A DNA stretch of 64,000 nucleotides from Candidatus Saccharimonadota bacterium (GCA_017515285.1 JAFWGN010000011.1:20388-84387), one strand, 5' to 3'. Numbered from the stretch's first letter, positions 1 through 8,195 are shown. A program made the numbers and translations. The notes: generated from the sequence alone by a model not told the origin.

Positions 1-2
1 CG

Positions 3-182
3 AAGCTCACCGGCTACGACCTCGACATCGAACTCTCCGAAGCCCCGAAGAAAAAGAAAAAGCAAAACGTCGAAGACGCGTTGCTTAATGCGATTGCTGA
101 GGAAGGCGAGAATCCTTCCGAGGAGACCCCAGAGGACGCCTCTGAAGACACCGCTGAAGACGCCCCTAAAGCCGAGAACTAA
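3..182 (+). CDS. nusA: C-terminal fragment of probable transcription factor NusA
   Basis: The reading frame enters from outside the window and ends with TAA. The first visible residues, KLTGYDLDIEL, resemble the end of the second KH domain of NusA, where a family sequence of the type LTGW-(D/N)-I-D-I occurs. A Lys run follows, then about 35 acidic residues rich in Glu, Asp and Pro, a disordered tail plausible for NusA in this lineage. NusA binds RNA polymerase and nascent RNA and modulates pausing, termination and antitermination. Only about 59 residues can be read, so the call rests on one short motif. An intrinsic terminator lies immediately downstream, so this is the last gene of its transcript. 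Confidence 0.62.
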   Translation, partial: KLTGYDLDIELSEAPKKKKKQNVEDALLNAIAEEGENPSEETPEDASEDTAEDAPKAEN

Positions 183-185
183 TTT

Positions 186-212
186 AAAAGCCCCCGAACT
201 TCGGGGGCTTTT
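186..212. terminator. Bidirectional intrinsic terminator
   Basis: AAAAGCCCCCGAA is followed by its complement TTCGGGGGCTTTT, giving a GC-rich hairpin with A and T runs on opposite sides. It can end the nusA transcript rightward and the hydrolase gene at 217-1158 leftward. Confidence 0.9.
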
Positions 213-216
213 CTTG

Positions 217-1158
217 TCAGCAGAAACTGGTGGGCTCGGCGAGGGAAATCCTCTTCGCGAACTGTCCGCCGAAGGTCTTATCGACCTCGTATGCGAGCTT
301 TGTATAATGCTCGTAGTGCATGAGGATAATCCTCATCGTCGGATATTTCGCGAGCAATTTCGCAAGCTCCGCCTTCACTTTGGCGAACTGGAGATGCGAA
401 GTACTTTCGCGGACCTCGACATCGAGATATAACTCAATCGGCGTCTCCGCATCGTAGTTGGCCTGTCCGGTCGTCCTCTCAATAAATCGGACAAACGGCG
501 CAATGGTATTCGTATCGCCGGAATAGATAATGAGTTTTCCGTCAACCTTAAACGCGAACCCAGTTGCTCCGTTAAGCCTCGGAGTGTGGTCCGTCGGAAT
601 CGTTCCGATAAACCAGTCCGGTTTCAGAAGTCGCGGATTGCAGTTTCCATACCGGTCATTGAACACCCAAGCCTTCCCATAATGGACATACTCCATCAGG
701 TTATAAATCGGCCCCTCGTCGGTACTTTTCTCAATCACGCCCTCCCGAGTGAGCTTCCCAATCAAGTCATTTTTGACGGTCGCATCAACCAGGAATGTGA
801 GTTCATGCCCAGGCTGCAGATGATGCGTGCACCAGGCCAACCTTCCCGCCCCTGACGCATGGTCGTCGTGCGTATGCGTGATACAACAATAGACACTTTT
901 GATGAGCGAGTTCTTGATTAAGCTCCTCTGTCGATAAACATTGAGCATTGACGAGTCGATAAAAACTATCGTATTCGGGTCAGGGAAGAAGACCGCATTC
1001 GTATGCGACTCCGACTCCCCATTCATAGTTCCAAAGAACCTAAGCGTCGGTCCATTAGTCCGAGCAGGCTCCGCGGCTTTCGCCAAACGAGTAATTCTTG
1101 GCATTGTCTCCACCTCTTTCTCAAAAAGTCCTACCATCTTGATATTGGTATTTATCAT
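217..1158 (-). CDS. MBL-fold metallo-hydrolase
   Basis: A 313-residue cytosolic protein of the metallo-beta-lactamase superfamily. It carries the metal-binding motif HTHDDH near residue 94, followed later by a GDTN stretch near residue 212 and the HYEHY segment near the C terminus. These can supply the remaining Asp and His ligands. The order resembles RNase Z-like or other hydrolase members, but the substrate cannot be told from sequence. The start chosen here is preceded by GAGGAGGGG, a strong ribosome binding site. A second ATG at 1104 also has a purine-rich site (GAGGTGGAG), so a protein about 18 residues shorter is possible. It is transcribed alone, divergently from RNase J, from its own promoter. 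Confidence 0.8.
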   Translation of the reverse strand: MINTNIKMVGLFEKEVETMPRITRLAKAAEPARTNGPTLRFFGTMNGESESHTNAVFFPDPNTIVFIDSSMLNVYRQRSLIKNSLIKSVYCCITHTHDDHASGAGRLAWCTHHLQPGHELTFLVDATVKNDLIGKLTREGVIEKSTDEGPIYNLMEYVHYGKAWVFNDRYGNCNPRLLKPDWFIGTIPTDHTPRLNGATGFAFKVDGKLIIYSGDTNTIAPFVRFIERTTGQANYDAETPIELYLDVEVRESTSHLQFAKVKAELAKLLAKYPTMRIILMHYEHYTKLAYEVDKTFGGQFAKRISLAEPTSFC

Positions 1159-1189
1159 ACCGTTCCCCTCCTCTGGATAGTATCTCCTA

Positions 1190-1218
1190 ATTATACCATA
1201 TTTTACAAGGAATAGCAA
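1190..1218 (-). promoter_or_regulatory. Promoter of the MBL hydrolase gene
   Basis: On the minus strand TTGCTA (1218-1213), a 17-base spacer and TATAAT (1195-1190). Transcription would start near 1183, leaving a short leader carrying the strong ribosome binding site. Confidence 0.75.
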
Positions 1219-1223
1219 GGTTA

Positions 1224-1252
1224 TTGACATTCTCGTCTCGAAGCGTTATGAT
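1224..1252 (+). promoter_or_regulatory. Promoter of the RNase J gene
   Basis: TTGACA (1224-1229), a 17-base spacer and TATGAT (1247-1252). The -35 boxes of the two divergent promoters are only 5 bases apart (1218 and 1224), so RNA polymerase binding at one should hinder the other. Confidence 0.8.
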
Positions 1253-1298
1253 ATTAACAATTATTTCACTTGTTTTCAAAACTTAACCAAAGGAAAAT

Positions 1299-3461
1299 AT
1301 GAATCAATCCGAACAAGAACGCCGTGCGCGCCTCTTAAAACAAGGGGTCGAGCGACTTCCCGACATCAAAAAACGCTTCGAAGAGGCCCAAAAACGCAAT
1401 TTTAACTCCAATTTCGCCCCTGGAGGCAAGGATGAAAAATTAGTACAAAGGAACGGCTCTTCAAAGAAAAACGCCGGAAAACCGGCTAAAAATGCGCCCA
1501 AATCCAAAAAGCCCGCCAGAAACGCTCAAAAATCACCAAAGTCGCAAAAATCCGACAAATCTGCCGTCGAGAAACGCAAGGTTAATCTCTCCGTCTCGAC
1601 CAGAAAAGGAGAGATGATTCATCATCAACGCCTCCTTTCTCAAGACGTCAACGCCCAAGCCACCCAACACATCATCGGCATCCCCGTCAACAAATCCCGT
1701 TACAACGGCTACGATGGCAAGCAAGTCACCAACGCGATGCTAAAGAAGGCCCGCCCGAACCCCGACGCCGTCCGGATTATTCCCATCGGCGGCCTCGGAG
1801 AAATTGGCATCGGCAAGAACATGACCGTCATCGAATATAAAAACGAGATGATTGTCGTCGATATGGGTGTCCTCTTCGCTGACGGCGACTATCCCGGCGT
1901 CAACTACCTCATCCCCGACATTAAATATTTAGAGGACAATAAAAACAACGTCAAGGCGATTCTCTTCACTCACGCCCACCTCGACCATATCGGCGCTTGC
2001 CGCCACCTCTTGCCGAAGTTTAACCCGACGACCCCGATTTACGCCACCGAATTTACCATCGGCATGATTAAGAAACAGATGTCCGAACTCCCCGACGAAC
2101 CGGATTTGAACTACATCTCGGTTGACCCCTTCCGCCACGAAAAAATTCAAGTCAGCGAACATCTCTCCGTCGAGTTTATTCACACGCTACACTCCATCCC
2201 CGGCAACGCCGCCATTGTCGTCCGCACTCCAAACGGAACGATTTACCTCTCCGGCGACTGGCGCCACGAAGCGAACCCCGTCGGTACCCAAACCGACTAC
2301 GCCCGTATTGACGAGATTGTCAAAAAAGAGGGAATTGACCTCCTCGTCAACGAATCGACCAACATTGACTCCCCCGGGAAGCACCCTCACTCCGAATTTG
2401 ACGTCGGAGAGAACCTCGGTCGCGTCATGGATCACTACGCCAACGGCCGTGTCATCGTCTCCTGCTTCTCGTCCCAAATCGGTCGTATCGAGCTCGTCTT
2501 GAAAGAAGCGCACGCCCGTGGCCGCAAGGTCGCCTTCTCTGGTTTTTCGATGATTAACAACGTCGAAGTCGCATTACGCGCGCACGCCATCAAGGTCCCG
2601 AAAGACACCATCATGAAGATGGAAGACATCATCAAACTCCCCGACGAAAAAGTCTGTATCGTCTGTACCGGCTCCCAGGGCGAACTTAACGCCGTCTTGA
2701 ACCGGATGATTACCGGCCAACATAAATACATTAAAATTAAGCCTACCGACACCATCGTCTTCTCTTCGAACCCAATCCCCGGAAACGAGCCGCACGTTGT
2801 CTCGACCGTCGGCGGGCTTCTCCGCGAAGGCGCTACCGTCATCCAAAACGGCAAGTCTCACATCACCAACCTCGGCCCGCTTCACCTTTCCGGCCATGCT
2901 TACTACGAGGATCACGTCGAATTTGTTACTCGCCTCCACCCCAAGAACTATATGCCCTACCACGGCGAGTTCTACATGCTCGAGCATAACGCCGAGATGG
3001 CAGAAAACGTCATCGGCATCCCGCACGACCGCATTATTTTAAGTGACAACGGCGACATCGTCGAACTTCTCCCCAACAAAACCATCAAAAAGAACGGCCG
3101 GATTTATGTCGGCAACAAACTCTTCGACGACGCCGACCAACCCGTCCACGAAGCCGTCGTCAAAGACCGCATCCACATCTCCCGCGAAGGCATCTTTATC
3201 ATCATCTTAACGCTTTCAAAGAAAACCGGTCGCCTCATCAAAACCCCGGACATCGTCTCCCGCGCCTTCATCTACCTTGACAATTCCGAAGAACTAATCG
3301 GCAAAATCCGCCACTATCTCCGTGCCAAGACCGACAAGTCCATCTCCACCGACCCAGAGCTAAAGGTCTTAAAGGAAGAAATCAAGGAAGACATCACCCA
3401 CATTCTCTACGACGCCACCGGCCACACTCCCATCGTCATCCCTGTCATCAACAAGGTCTAA
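1299..3461 (+). CDS. rnj: Ribonuclease J
   Basis: A 720-residue RNase J: a zinc-dependent 5'-3' exonuclease and endonuclease for RNA turnover and maturation, combining metallo-beta-lactamase and beta-CASP domains. The catalytic core begins near residue 160 (IIPIGGLGEIGIGKN) and has the HAHLDH motif near residue 225. The beta-CASP region follows (NESTN, GFSMINN, CTGSQGE, SSNPIPGNE, GHAYYED). Typical homologues are about 555 residues. The excess is a roughly 155-residue N-terminal extension rich in Lys, Asn and Ser with no evident fold, perhaps an RNA-binding or protein-docking tail. The ATG follows AAAGGA at good spacing, and a TTGACA-17-TATGAT promoter sits upstream. A terminator follows directly, so the gene is monocistronic. 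Confidence 0.96.
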   Translation: MNQSEQERRARLLKQGVERLPDIKKRFEEAQKRNFNSNFAPGGKDEKLVQRNGSSKKNAGKPAKNAPKSKKPARNAQKSPKSQKSDKSAVEKRKVNLSVSTRKGEMIHHQRLLSQDVNAQATQHIIGIPVNKSRYNGYDGKQVTNAMLKKARPNPDAVRIIPIGGLGEIGIGKNMTVIEYKNEMIVVDMGVLFADGDYPGVNYLIPDIKYLEDNKNNVKAILFTHAHLDHIGACRHLLPKFNPTTPIYATEFTIGMIKKQMSELPDEPDLNYISVDPFRHEKIQVSEHLSVEFIHTLHSIPGNAAIVVRTPNGTIYLSGDWRHEANPVGTQTDYARIDEIVKKEGIDLLVNESTNIDSPGKHPHSEFDVGENLGRVMDHYANGRVIVSCFSSQIGRIELVLKEAHARGRKVAFSGFSMINNVEVALRAHAIKVPKDTIMKMEDIIKLPDEKVCIVCTGSQGELNAVLNRMITGQHKYIKIKPTDTIVFSSNPIPGNEPHVVSTVGGLLREGATVIQNGKSHITNLGPLHLSGHAYYEDHVEFVTRLHPKNYMPYHGEFYMLEHNAEMAENVIGIPHDRIILSDNGDIVELLPNKTIKKNGRIYVGNKLFDDADQPVHEAVVKDRIHISREGIFIIILTLSKKTGRLIKTPDIVSRAFIYLDNSEELIGKIRHYLRAKTDKSISTDPELKVLKEEIKEDITHILYDATGHTPIVIPVINKV

Positions 3462-3491
3462 AAATATGCTCCTTCGGGAGCTTATTTTTTT
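3462..3491 (+). terminator. Intrinsic terminator after RNase J
   Basis: GCTCC (3468-3472) pairs with GGAGC (3477-3481) across TTCG, followed by a run of seven T. Confidence 0.85.
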
Positions 3492-3546
3492 CATTTTTAA
3501 GCATAATCGTGTATAATATATATAATTAAACAAGGAAATAACTGCG

Positions 3547-5229
3547 ATGCAAAACAACCAACCCGACACTCCCCCTAGCGGCAACGGCGCTCCTGGCGAG
3601 CAACCCTCCGGTGCCGACGTCGTTCATACCGGCGCCACAGTTTTCTCCGACTCGACGACTGAGACCGGGCAATCCTACTCCTCTACCACCGGCGGAGAGA
3701 ACGCCCTTCTCGCCGTGAACGGGGAATCGACTGTTACTAACCCCACCGTCACTAAATCCGGCGACGAGTCCTCGGAAAACTCCGACTTCTATGGAACCAA
3801 CGCGGCGGTTCTCGCAACCGACGGTGTTTTGACTCTCGACGGGGGATCCGTGAAGACAGACGGCGCTCATGCTAACGCAGTCTTTGCCTATACCCTCGGT
3901 AAGATTGTTGTAAAAAATACAACAATCAGCACATCGGGCAATAACTCCGGCGCCCTTATGGTTACCATGGGTGGAACTCTGGAAGCGACGAACGTTACCG
4001 CCGAAACCTTCGGCAACTCTTCCGCCCCCATTCGCTCCGACCGCGGCGGCGGAACGCTCACCGTCTCCGGCGGCTCCTTCACTTCTCACGGGACCGGCTC
4101 CCCGGCGATTTATTCGACCGCCGACGTCCGCGTCGAGAACAACGCCGTCCTGACCTCGACCGCCTCCGAAGGTATCGTCATCGAGGGCAATAATTCCGTC
4201 ACCCTCGACACCGTCACCTTAACCGACACGAACACAACCCTAAACGGCAACTCTGAGACTTACAAAAACATCTTCATTTACCAAAGTATGTCCGGCGACG
4301 CCAGCGAAGGAACCGGCACCTTCTCCGCCAAGAACTCCACCATCACGACCAACCAAGGCGACACCTTCTTCGTCACGAACACGACCGCGACAATCAACCT
4401 CGACAACAACAAAATCATCAACAATGACATCAACTCCGCCCTTCTCCGCGCCGGAGCGGGAAAGTGGGGCAATGCTGGTAGCAACGGCGGACACGTCGAT
4501 TTTATTCTCGCAAACCAAGTCGCCGAAGGCGATTTGATTGCCGACTCCGTCTCAAGTATCTATCTCGCCTTGAGCAACTCGAGCTTCTACATGGGCGTCA
4601 TTAACGGCGCCAACACTGCGCAAAACGTCGAAGTTGTCCTCGACGACACTTCCCAACTCATTCTCGCCGGCGACTCTTACATCTCAAGTCTCACCAACGC
4701 CGATAAAGAAAACAAGAACATCTACGGCAACGGTTACAAACTCTACGTCAACGGTAGCGAAGTCGCAATCAACGGCAGTGAGGCCCCGACCGCGCCCGAG
4801 GTTACATTCTACGCCGAAACCGAAACCGAAGAAGTCGTCGCGGAAACCGCGGCCACGGTCTGTAAAGAAACCTTCTTCACCGATTGCTCCGGCAACGTCA
4901 AACTCCCGATTCTCGTCGGTGGCGCAGCCATTATTGTTATCATTATCGCGATTATCGCCTTCGCTCTTCACGGCAAAAAGAAGAAAGGCCCCGCCACCCC
5001 GGGAAGCGGTGCCAATAACATGACTCCGCCCGCTCCAGGAAACGCCCGTCCCGACTTCTCGGCCCTTGATAGCACTCCTGCCCCCGCTCCTACTCCTACT
5101 CCCGCCACTCAGCCTAAGCCACCCGTCCAACCCCAACAACCCCCAGTCCAACCCGCCCAACCCGCGCAACCTGCGCAACCTGCGCAACCCACCCAACCTC
5201 CTCGCCCGCCACTAGTCGGTCAAATGTAA
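3547..5229 (+). CDS. Beta-helix-like surface protein, single C-terminal membrane span
   Basis: A 560-residue protein. Residues 1-40 are Pro, Gly and Thr rich. About residues 40-400 are short Thr/Ser/Asn/Gly-rich repeats of the kind LTLDGGSV, IVVKNTTI and LEATNVTA, typical of right-handed parallel beta-helix adhesins. A hydrophobic span (ILVGGAAIIVIIIAIIAFAL) lies near residues 457-476, followed by KKKK and a Pro/Gln tail with PAQ repeats. The positive charges after the span predict the repeat domain outside and the tail inside, yet there is no N-terminal signal peptide and no upstream in-frame start to provide one. A -10 box TATAAT at 3512-3517 precedes an AAGGA ribosome site. Probably an attachment protein; the domain call is from composition, not from a family I can name. 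Confidence 0.7.
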   Translation: MQNNQPDTPPSGNGAPGEQPSGADVVHTGATVFSDSTTETGQSYSSTTGGENALLAVNGESTVTNPTVTKSGDESSENSDFYGTNAAVLATDGVLTLDGGSVKTDGAHANAVFAYTLGKIVVKNTTISTSGNNSGALMVTMGGTLEATNVTAETFGNSSAPIRSDRGGGTLTVSGGSFTSHGTGSPAIYSTADVRVENNAVLTSTASEGIVIEGNNSVTLDTVTLTDTNTTLNGNSETYKNIFIYQSMSGDASEGTGTFSAKNSTITTNQGDTFFVTNTTATINLDNNKIINNDINSALLRAGAGKWGNAGSNGGHVDFILANQVAEGDLIADSVSSIYLALSNSSFYMGVINGANTAQNVEVVLDDTSQLILAGDSYISSLTNADKENKNIYGNGYKLYVNGSEVAINGSEAPTAPEVTFYAETETEEVVAETAATVCKETFFTDCSGNVKLPILVGGAAIIVIIIAIIAFALHGKKKKGPATPGSGANNMTPPAPGNARPDFSALDSTPAPAPTPTPATQPKPPVQPQQPPVQPAQPAQPAQPAQPTQPPRPPLVGQM

Positions 5230-5230
5230 G

Positions 5231-5254
5231 AAAACGCCCCGAAAGGGGCATTTT
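5231..5254 (+). terminator. Intrinsic terminator
   Basis: AAAACGCCCC, loop GAAA, GGGGCATTTT directly after the surface protein gene. Confidence 0.88.
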
Positions 5255-5274
5255 CGTGATATAATACGAAGAAC

Positions 5275-5361
5275 CCCCGGATGGCGGAATTGGCAGACGC
5301 GCTAGCTTCAGGTGCTAGTCCGAGCAATCGGGTGCAGGTTCAACCCCTGTTCCGGGGACCA
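5275..5361 (+). tRNA. tRNA-Leu (anticodon CAG)
   Basis: An 87-base class II tRNA. The acceptor arms CCCCGGA (5275-5281) and TCCGGGG (5351-5357) pair fully. The anticodon loop reads TTCAGGT between CTAGC and GCTAG, there is a long variable arm, the T loop is GTTCAAC, and the CCA end is encoded. A -10 box TATAAT lies at 5260-5265. Confidence 0.96.
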
Positions 5362-5397
5362 CGAGTTTTTGATTCATGAAACAAAAGATTTAGAATG

Positions 5398-5426
5398 ACC
5401 CCGCCCGCTCCGCGGGGTATTTTTTA
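5398..5426 (+). terminator. Intrinsic terminator after tRNA-Leu
   Basis: ACCCCGC (5398-5404) pairs with GCGGGGT (5412-5418), then A and a run of T to 5426. Confidence 0.88.
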
Positions 5427-5450
5427 TATAAAAATAACCATAAAAAGTTC

Positions 5451-5479
5451 TTGACATTAAACTCGAAAAGGCTTATACT
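5451..5479 (+). promoter_or_regulatory. Strong promoter of the secreted-protein operon
   Basis: TTGACA (5451-5456), a 17-base spacer and TATACT (5474-5479). It predicts an untranslated leader of about 40 bases before the start at 5527. Confidence 0.85.
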
Positions 5480-5526
5480 AAAAACACAAAGGTCAATATT
5501 AACATATAAACAAGGACTATTAAACT

Positions 5527-6291
5527 ATGTCTAAAAAACTTATTGCCGGTGCCGGCGTTGTCGCTTCTCTCGCAGTCGCTCTCGCCCCGCTCGCAACCTT
5601 CGCTACTGTTCGTGATACTGCTAGCGATAAGCACACTGATACCCTTAAAATCGACGTTCCGGCGTCTTGCGCGTTTGGCTCCGTTTCAGCTGACCTTGTC
5701 GGCGTCGCTCACCCGACCGATTCGACGGGGACAAATGGTGGCAAAGCCGCTTGGAATGCCACTACTGACGACAAGCAAGGTTTGACTCCAGATCGCGAAC
5801 TCGGGGATAATGAAAATCCCGATCCTCGCACTCGCCACGATTCTACTGACGCGATGACTGCCGCTTATACTATCTATGCTGGCACCAAAGAAGACAACAT
5901 GGCTCAAACCACGTTGACCGTCTATTGCAACGACACCACTCAAGCCTATACGCTTAAAGCGCAGTTAAACAACTTGACTCATACTGATACTACTACGACA
6001 ATTACCCCGAACGCTAACTACAGCGAAACCGCTTCTGGCTACGCAATCTACTCCGTCACTAAGGGTACCAATAACGTTGGCGATATCACCTCCGCCGTTT
6101 CCGCCGATGGCTCTACTAAGTTTGCAGGGACCTCTGCGGCCGCTATCGCTCAATCTCCTTCGACTGGCGATGCTAAGATTGCTGCTAATGGTGATTCCTA
6201 CACCATCCAATACGGTGCTGGTGTCGGCACGAGCCAAAAAGCTGGCGTTTACACCGGTACGGTTGAATACAACCTCTACCAAGGCATCTAA
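5527..6291 (+). CDS. Secreted surface protein, WxL-like pattern
   Basis: A 254-residue exported protein with a clear signal peptide (SKK, then a hydrophobic core, cleavage near ATFA). The mature part is Thr, Asn and Asp rich, with alternating beta-strand patterns and a C-terminal GVYTGTVEYNLYQGI segment. That segment resembles the end of WxL and related cell-surface domains (YTGTVxY), although the W-x-L signature itself is not visible. The start is set by ACAAGGAC at 5512-5519. It lies first behind a near-consensus promoter and a partial terminator-type hairpin follows, so it is probably the most abundant product of the operon. The DUF916-like partner two genes on supports a surface-complex role. 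No enzymatic motif is seen. Confidence 0.7.
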   Translation: MSKKLIAGAGVVASLAVALAPLATFATVRDTASDKHTDTLKIDVPASCAFGSVSADLVGVAHPTDSTGTNGGKAAWNATTDDKQGLTPDRELGDNENPDPRTRHDSTDAMTAAYTIYAGTKEDNMAQTTLTVYCNDTTQAYTLKAQLNNLTHTDTTTTITPNANYSETASGYAIYSVTKGTNNVGDITSAVSADGSTKFAGTSAAAIAQSPSTGDAKIAANGDSYTIQYGAGVGTSQKAGVYTGTVEYNLYQGI

Positions 6292-6314
6292 TCTGGCTTA
6301 ACCAGACTAGCGGT

Positions 6315-6339
6315 GGGCTCCTCCTTTACGGGGGAGCCC
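6315..6339 (+). terminator. Probable attenuating hairpin after the secreted protein
   Basis: GGGCTCC (6315-6321) pairs with GGAGCCC (6333-6339). No long T run follows, so some read-through into the next two genes is likely. Confidence 0.55.
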
Positions 6340-6349
6340 TATCTGGAAG

Positions 6350-6402
6350 AATAAACCTCTCCTTAGTGTTCTAGTTTTTAGAACCCTAAGCAGAAGTTTA
6401 TT
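6350..6402 (+). other. Long imperfect inverted repeat in the intergenic leader
   Basis: AATAAAC (6350-6356) pairs with GTTTATT (6396-6402). Within it CTTAG (6362-6366) pairs with CTAAG (6386-6390), and GTTCT with AGAAC. Together they form a stacked stem just ahead of the second operon gene. It could be a processing site or an expression valve. Confidence 0.5.
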
Positions 6403-6433
6403 AAACTAAAAGGTGGAGAAACAGGAGATATTA

Positions 6434-7078
6434 TTGGAAGAAAAATTATACTTCAAGCCCGCTAGCTATGGTAAGGGCAATAAGAAAAAAGACGAGCCAG
6501 AAAAAACGATTAAAAGCAAGAAGAACGATTATCGCGCGCGTAGTCTTGTCATTTTCTTAATACTCGTTGTCATCATCGTCTTGGTCGTCCTTTGGTTTCT
6601 TCGCGGAAAAACCACTATCACCGGCCAATACCCCGCAAACGTTAGAAATGAATACCTTGACTGCGCCGCAAATAATATAGTTTATGCTAAAGTCGGGAGC
6701 GTCGACAGTAAGCAAAAAGAATTAAGAGCTACTATGGTTTTCCTCGGGAAGGAAGAACTCAGTTCAATCAGTATTAAATACACTCTTGAATTTGCCGACA
6801 AGGCAGCCGCATCCTATGCAGAACCGATAGTTAGTACGCGTTTTCACGAAAATATAGCGAAGGTCATAGATCAATACGGTGCTTTCAATAACAAGGTTAC
6901 GCTTCTAGATGACACTATTGTTGTCACTCTCCATGCCTCAAAAACCGACCTAGAAAATGAACTAGCAAAAGAGTTTTTCCTCATTCCTAAAGCTGAATCT
7001 CCAACCACTTTATCGGATTACCGCGAAGCTTTTGAGTCTCAAGGACTAACTTGTACATCTTCGTTAGATAATAATTAA
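6434..7078 (+). CDS. Single-span membrane protein of the surface operon
   Basis: A 214-residue protein with a Lys-rich cytoplasmic N terminus, one membrane span (LVIFLILVVIIVLVVLWFL), and an external domain of about 150 residues with two Cys. I do not recognise the family. The start is uncertain. TTG at 6434 is preceded by AGGAG at ideal spacing and is preferred, while GTG at 6413 gives seven more residues but has no ribosome site. It lies between the secreted protein and the DUF916-like gene, with 9 bases to the latter, so it should be co-expressed. It may be an assembly or anchoring partner, which is inference from position only. Confidence 0.68.
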   Translation: MEEKLYFKPASYGKGNKKKDEPEKTIKSKKNDYRARSLVIFLILVVIIVLVVLWFLRGKTTITGQYPANVRNEYLDCAANNIVYAKVGSVDSKQKELRATMVFLGKEELSSISIKYTLEFADKAAASYAEPIVSTRFHENIAKVIDQYGAFNNKVTLLDDTIVVTLHASKTDLENELAKEFFLIPKAESPTTLSDYREAFESQGLTCTSSLDNN

Positions 7079-7087
7079 GGAGCAAAA

Positions 7088-8023
7088 ATGTTTACCAGAA
7101 ATCACACAATTAAAAGAATCCTTTCTTTGGCGTTTAGTTTTGCCGCGGGGCTACTTGCTCTCCTTGGCACAAATAACGCCTATGCAGACGAGCTAGAAAC
7201 GGGCGGCGTCTTCTCGCTCTCGCCAATGAACCAGATGATTACTCTGACCCCTGGAGAGACCTACAACGGAAACTTCCAAATCATTAACCCGGCTAACAAT
7301 CAGCACGAGTTTTACTACACTCTAGAAATCGAACCGTTTACGACCGATAATGACAACAATATCGAGTTTGTCGCCAAAGATAATTACAGCTTGATTACGG
7401 AATGGACGACGTTAGAAAAGACAGGAGGGGTCGTTTATCCAAACGAAAATCAGGAAGTCAGATTTTCTATCAGCGTTCCCGAAGACGCACCAGCAGGCGG
7501 ACAATATTTCACCATCGTTGTCAAGTCCGGCGAATACGCAGTTGCAAACTCCAGCGTTGACCTTAAGGAAGTCTACAAGGCCTCTCATCTCATCTACGCC
7601 GACATCGCCGGCGAAACCGTCCGCAAGGGCTCCATGACCAACGTTGACGTCCCGGGCTTCCTCTTCTCTGGCAAGATTACCGGCTCCGCCGCCATTACGA
7701 ACGAGGGCAATGTCCACTCCCAAGCGACGCATACCCTCCAAGTCTTCCCGCTCTTCTCGAGCGAAGAACTCTTCACGAACGAAGAAGACCCGAAGAAATC
7801 CTGGATTATGCCAGGAAACACTACAGTCTCTTCCGTGACTTGGGAAGAAACCCCAAACGTCGGCATCTTCCATGTCATCTACGACGTCGAATATGAAGGC
7901 GTGAATAGCAACGTCGACAAAATCGTCATCATCTGTCCCCTTTGGCTCCTCCTTCTCATCTTCCTTGCTATCTTCCTCATCATCTTCAAAATCCTCTGGG
8001 GAAAGAAAAGGGAAAAGAAATAG
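7088..8023 (+). CDS. DUF916-like (WxL-binding) membrane-anchored surface protein
   Basis: A 311-residue protein: signal peptide (cleavage near NAYA), two immunoglobulin-like halves, and a C-terminal span (WLLLLIFLAIFLIIFKILW) followed by KKREKK. The opening FSLSPMNQMITLTPGETYNGNFQIINPANNQ, shown here only to its family-typical region, matches the pattern of DUF916/COG1470 proteins, which anchor WxL-type surface proteins in Gram-positive bacteria. Later segments VPEDAPAGGQYFTIVV and ITNEGNVHSQATHTLQV are also typical. The start follows AAGGAG. Position behind a small secreted protein gene mirrors WxL operons. A promoter and short transcript follow it, so the operon ends here. Confidence 0.75.
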   Translation: MFTRNHTIKRILSLAFSFAAGLLALLGTNNAYADELETGGVFSLSPMNQMITLTPGETYNGNFQIINPANNQHEFYYTLEIEPFTTDNDNNIEFVAKDNYSLITEWTTLEKTGGVVYPNENQEVRFSISVPEDAPAGGQYFTIVVKSGEYAVANSSVDLKEVYKASHLIYADIAGETVRKGSMTNVDVPGFLFSGKITGSAAITNEGNVHSQATHTLQVFPLFSSEELFTNEEDPKKSWIMPGNTTVSSVTWEETPNVGIFHVIYDVEYEGVNSNVDKIVIICPLWLLLLIFLAIFLIIFKILWGKKREKK

Positions 8024-8034
8024 CCCCATCTATC

Positions 8035-8063
8035 TTGCAAAATCTAGAGCCTCTTGATATAAT
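8035..8063 (+). promoter_or_regulatory. Promoter in front of a candidate small RNA
   Basis: TTGCAA (8035-8040), a 17-base spacer and TATAAT (8058-8063), with no reading frame between it and the terminator at 8111-8140. Confidence 0.7.
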
Positions 8064-8069
8064 AAAACC

Positions 8070-8140
8070 ATAAAAGAGACGCTCTAGGAACGCCTCTATG
8101 AAGTGTTGTTTCTAGCTAGTTATAACTAGCTAGATTTTTT
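8070..8140 (+). ncRNA. Candidate small RNA of about 70 nt
   Basis: A promoter with ideal spacing is followed about 40 bases later by a perfect 24-base palindrome (8111-8134) and six T, leaving a transcript of about 70 bases. No start codon with a ribosome site is evident inside. The 5' part contains AGAG and CTCT arms that may form a weak hairpin. It matches no RNA family I recognise. Confidence 0.5.
8111..8140 (+). terminator. Palindromic terminator
   Basis: A perfect inverted repeat of TCTAGCTAGTTA (8111-8122) with its complement (8123-8134), followed by TTTTTT. Confidence 0.8.
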
Positions 8141-8195
8141 CTTTGGTCTTTCTTGCAATCAACCGTAAACGGTTTTGTGGTATAATAACTATCAA

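Noticed and set aside
5145..5205. DNA repeat element at the end of the surface protein gene
   Set aside because: The CAACC/GCGCAACC repeats encode a PAQ-rich tail in frame, which explains them.
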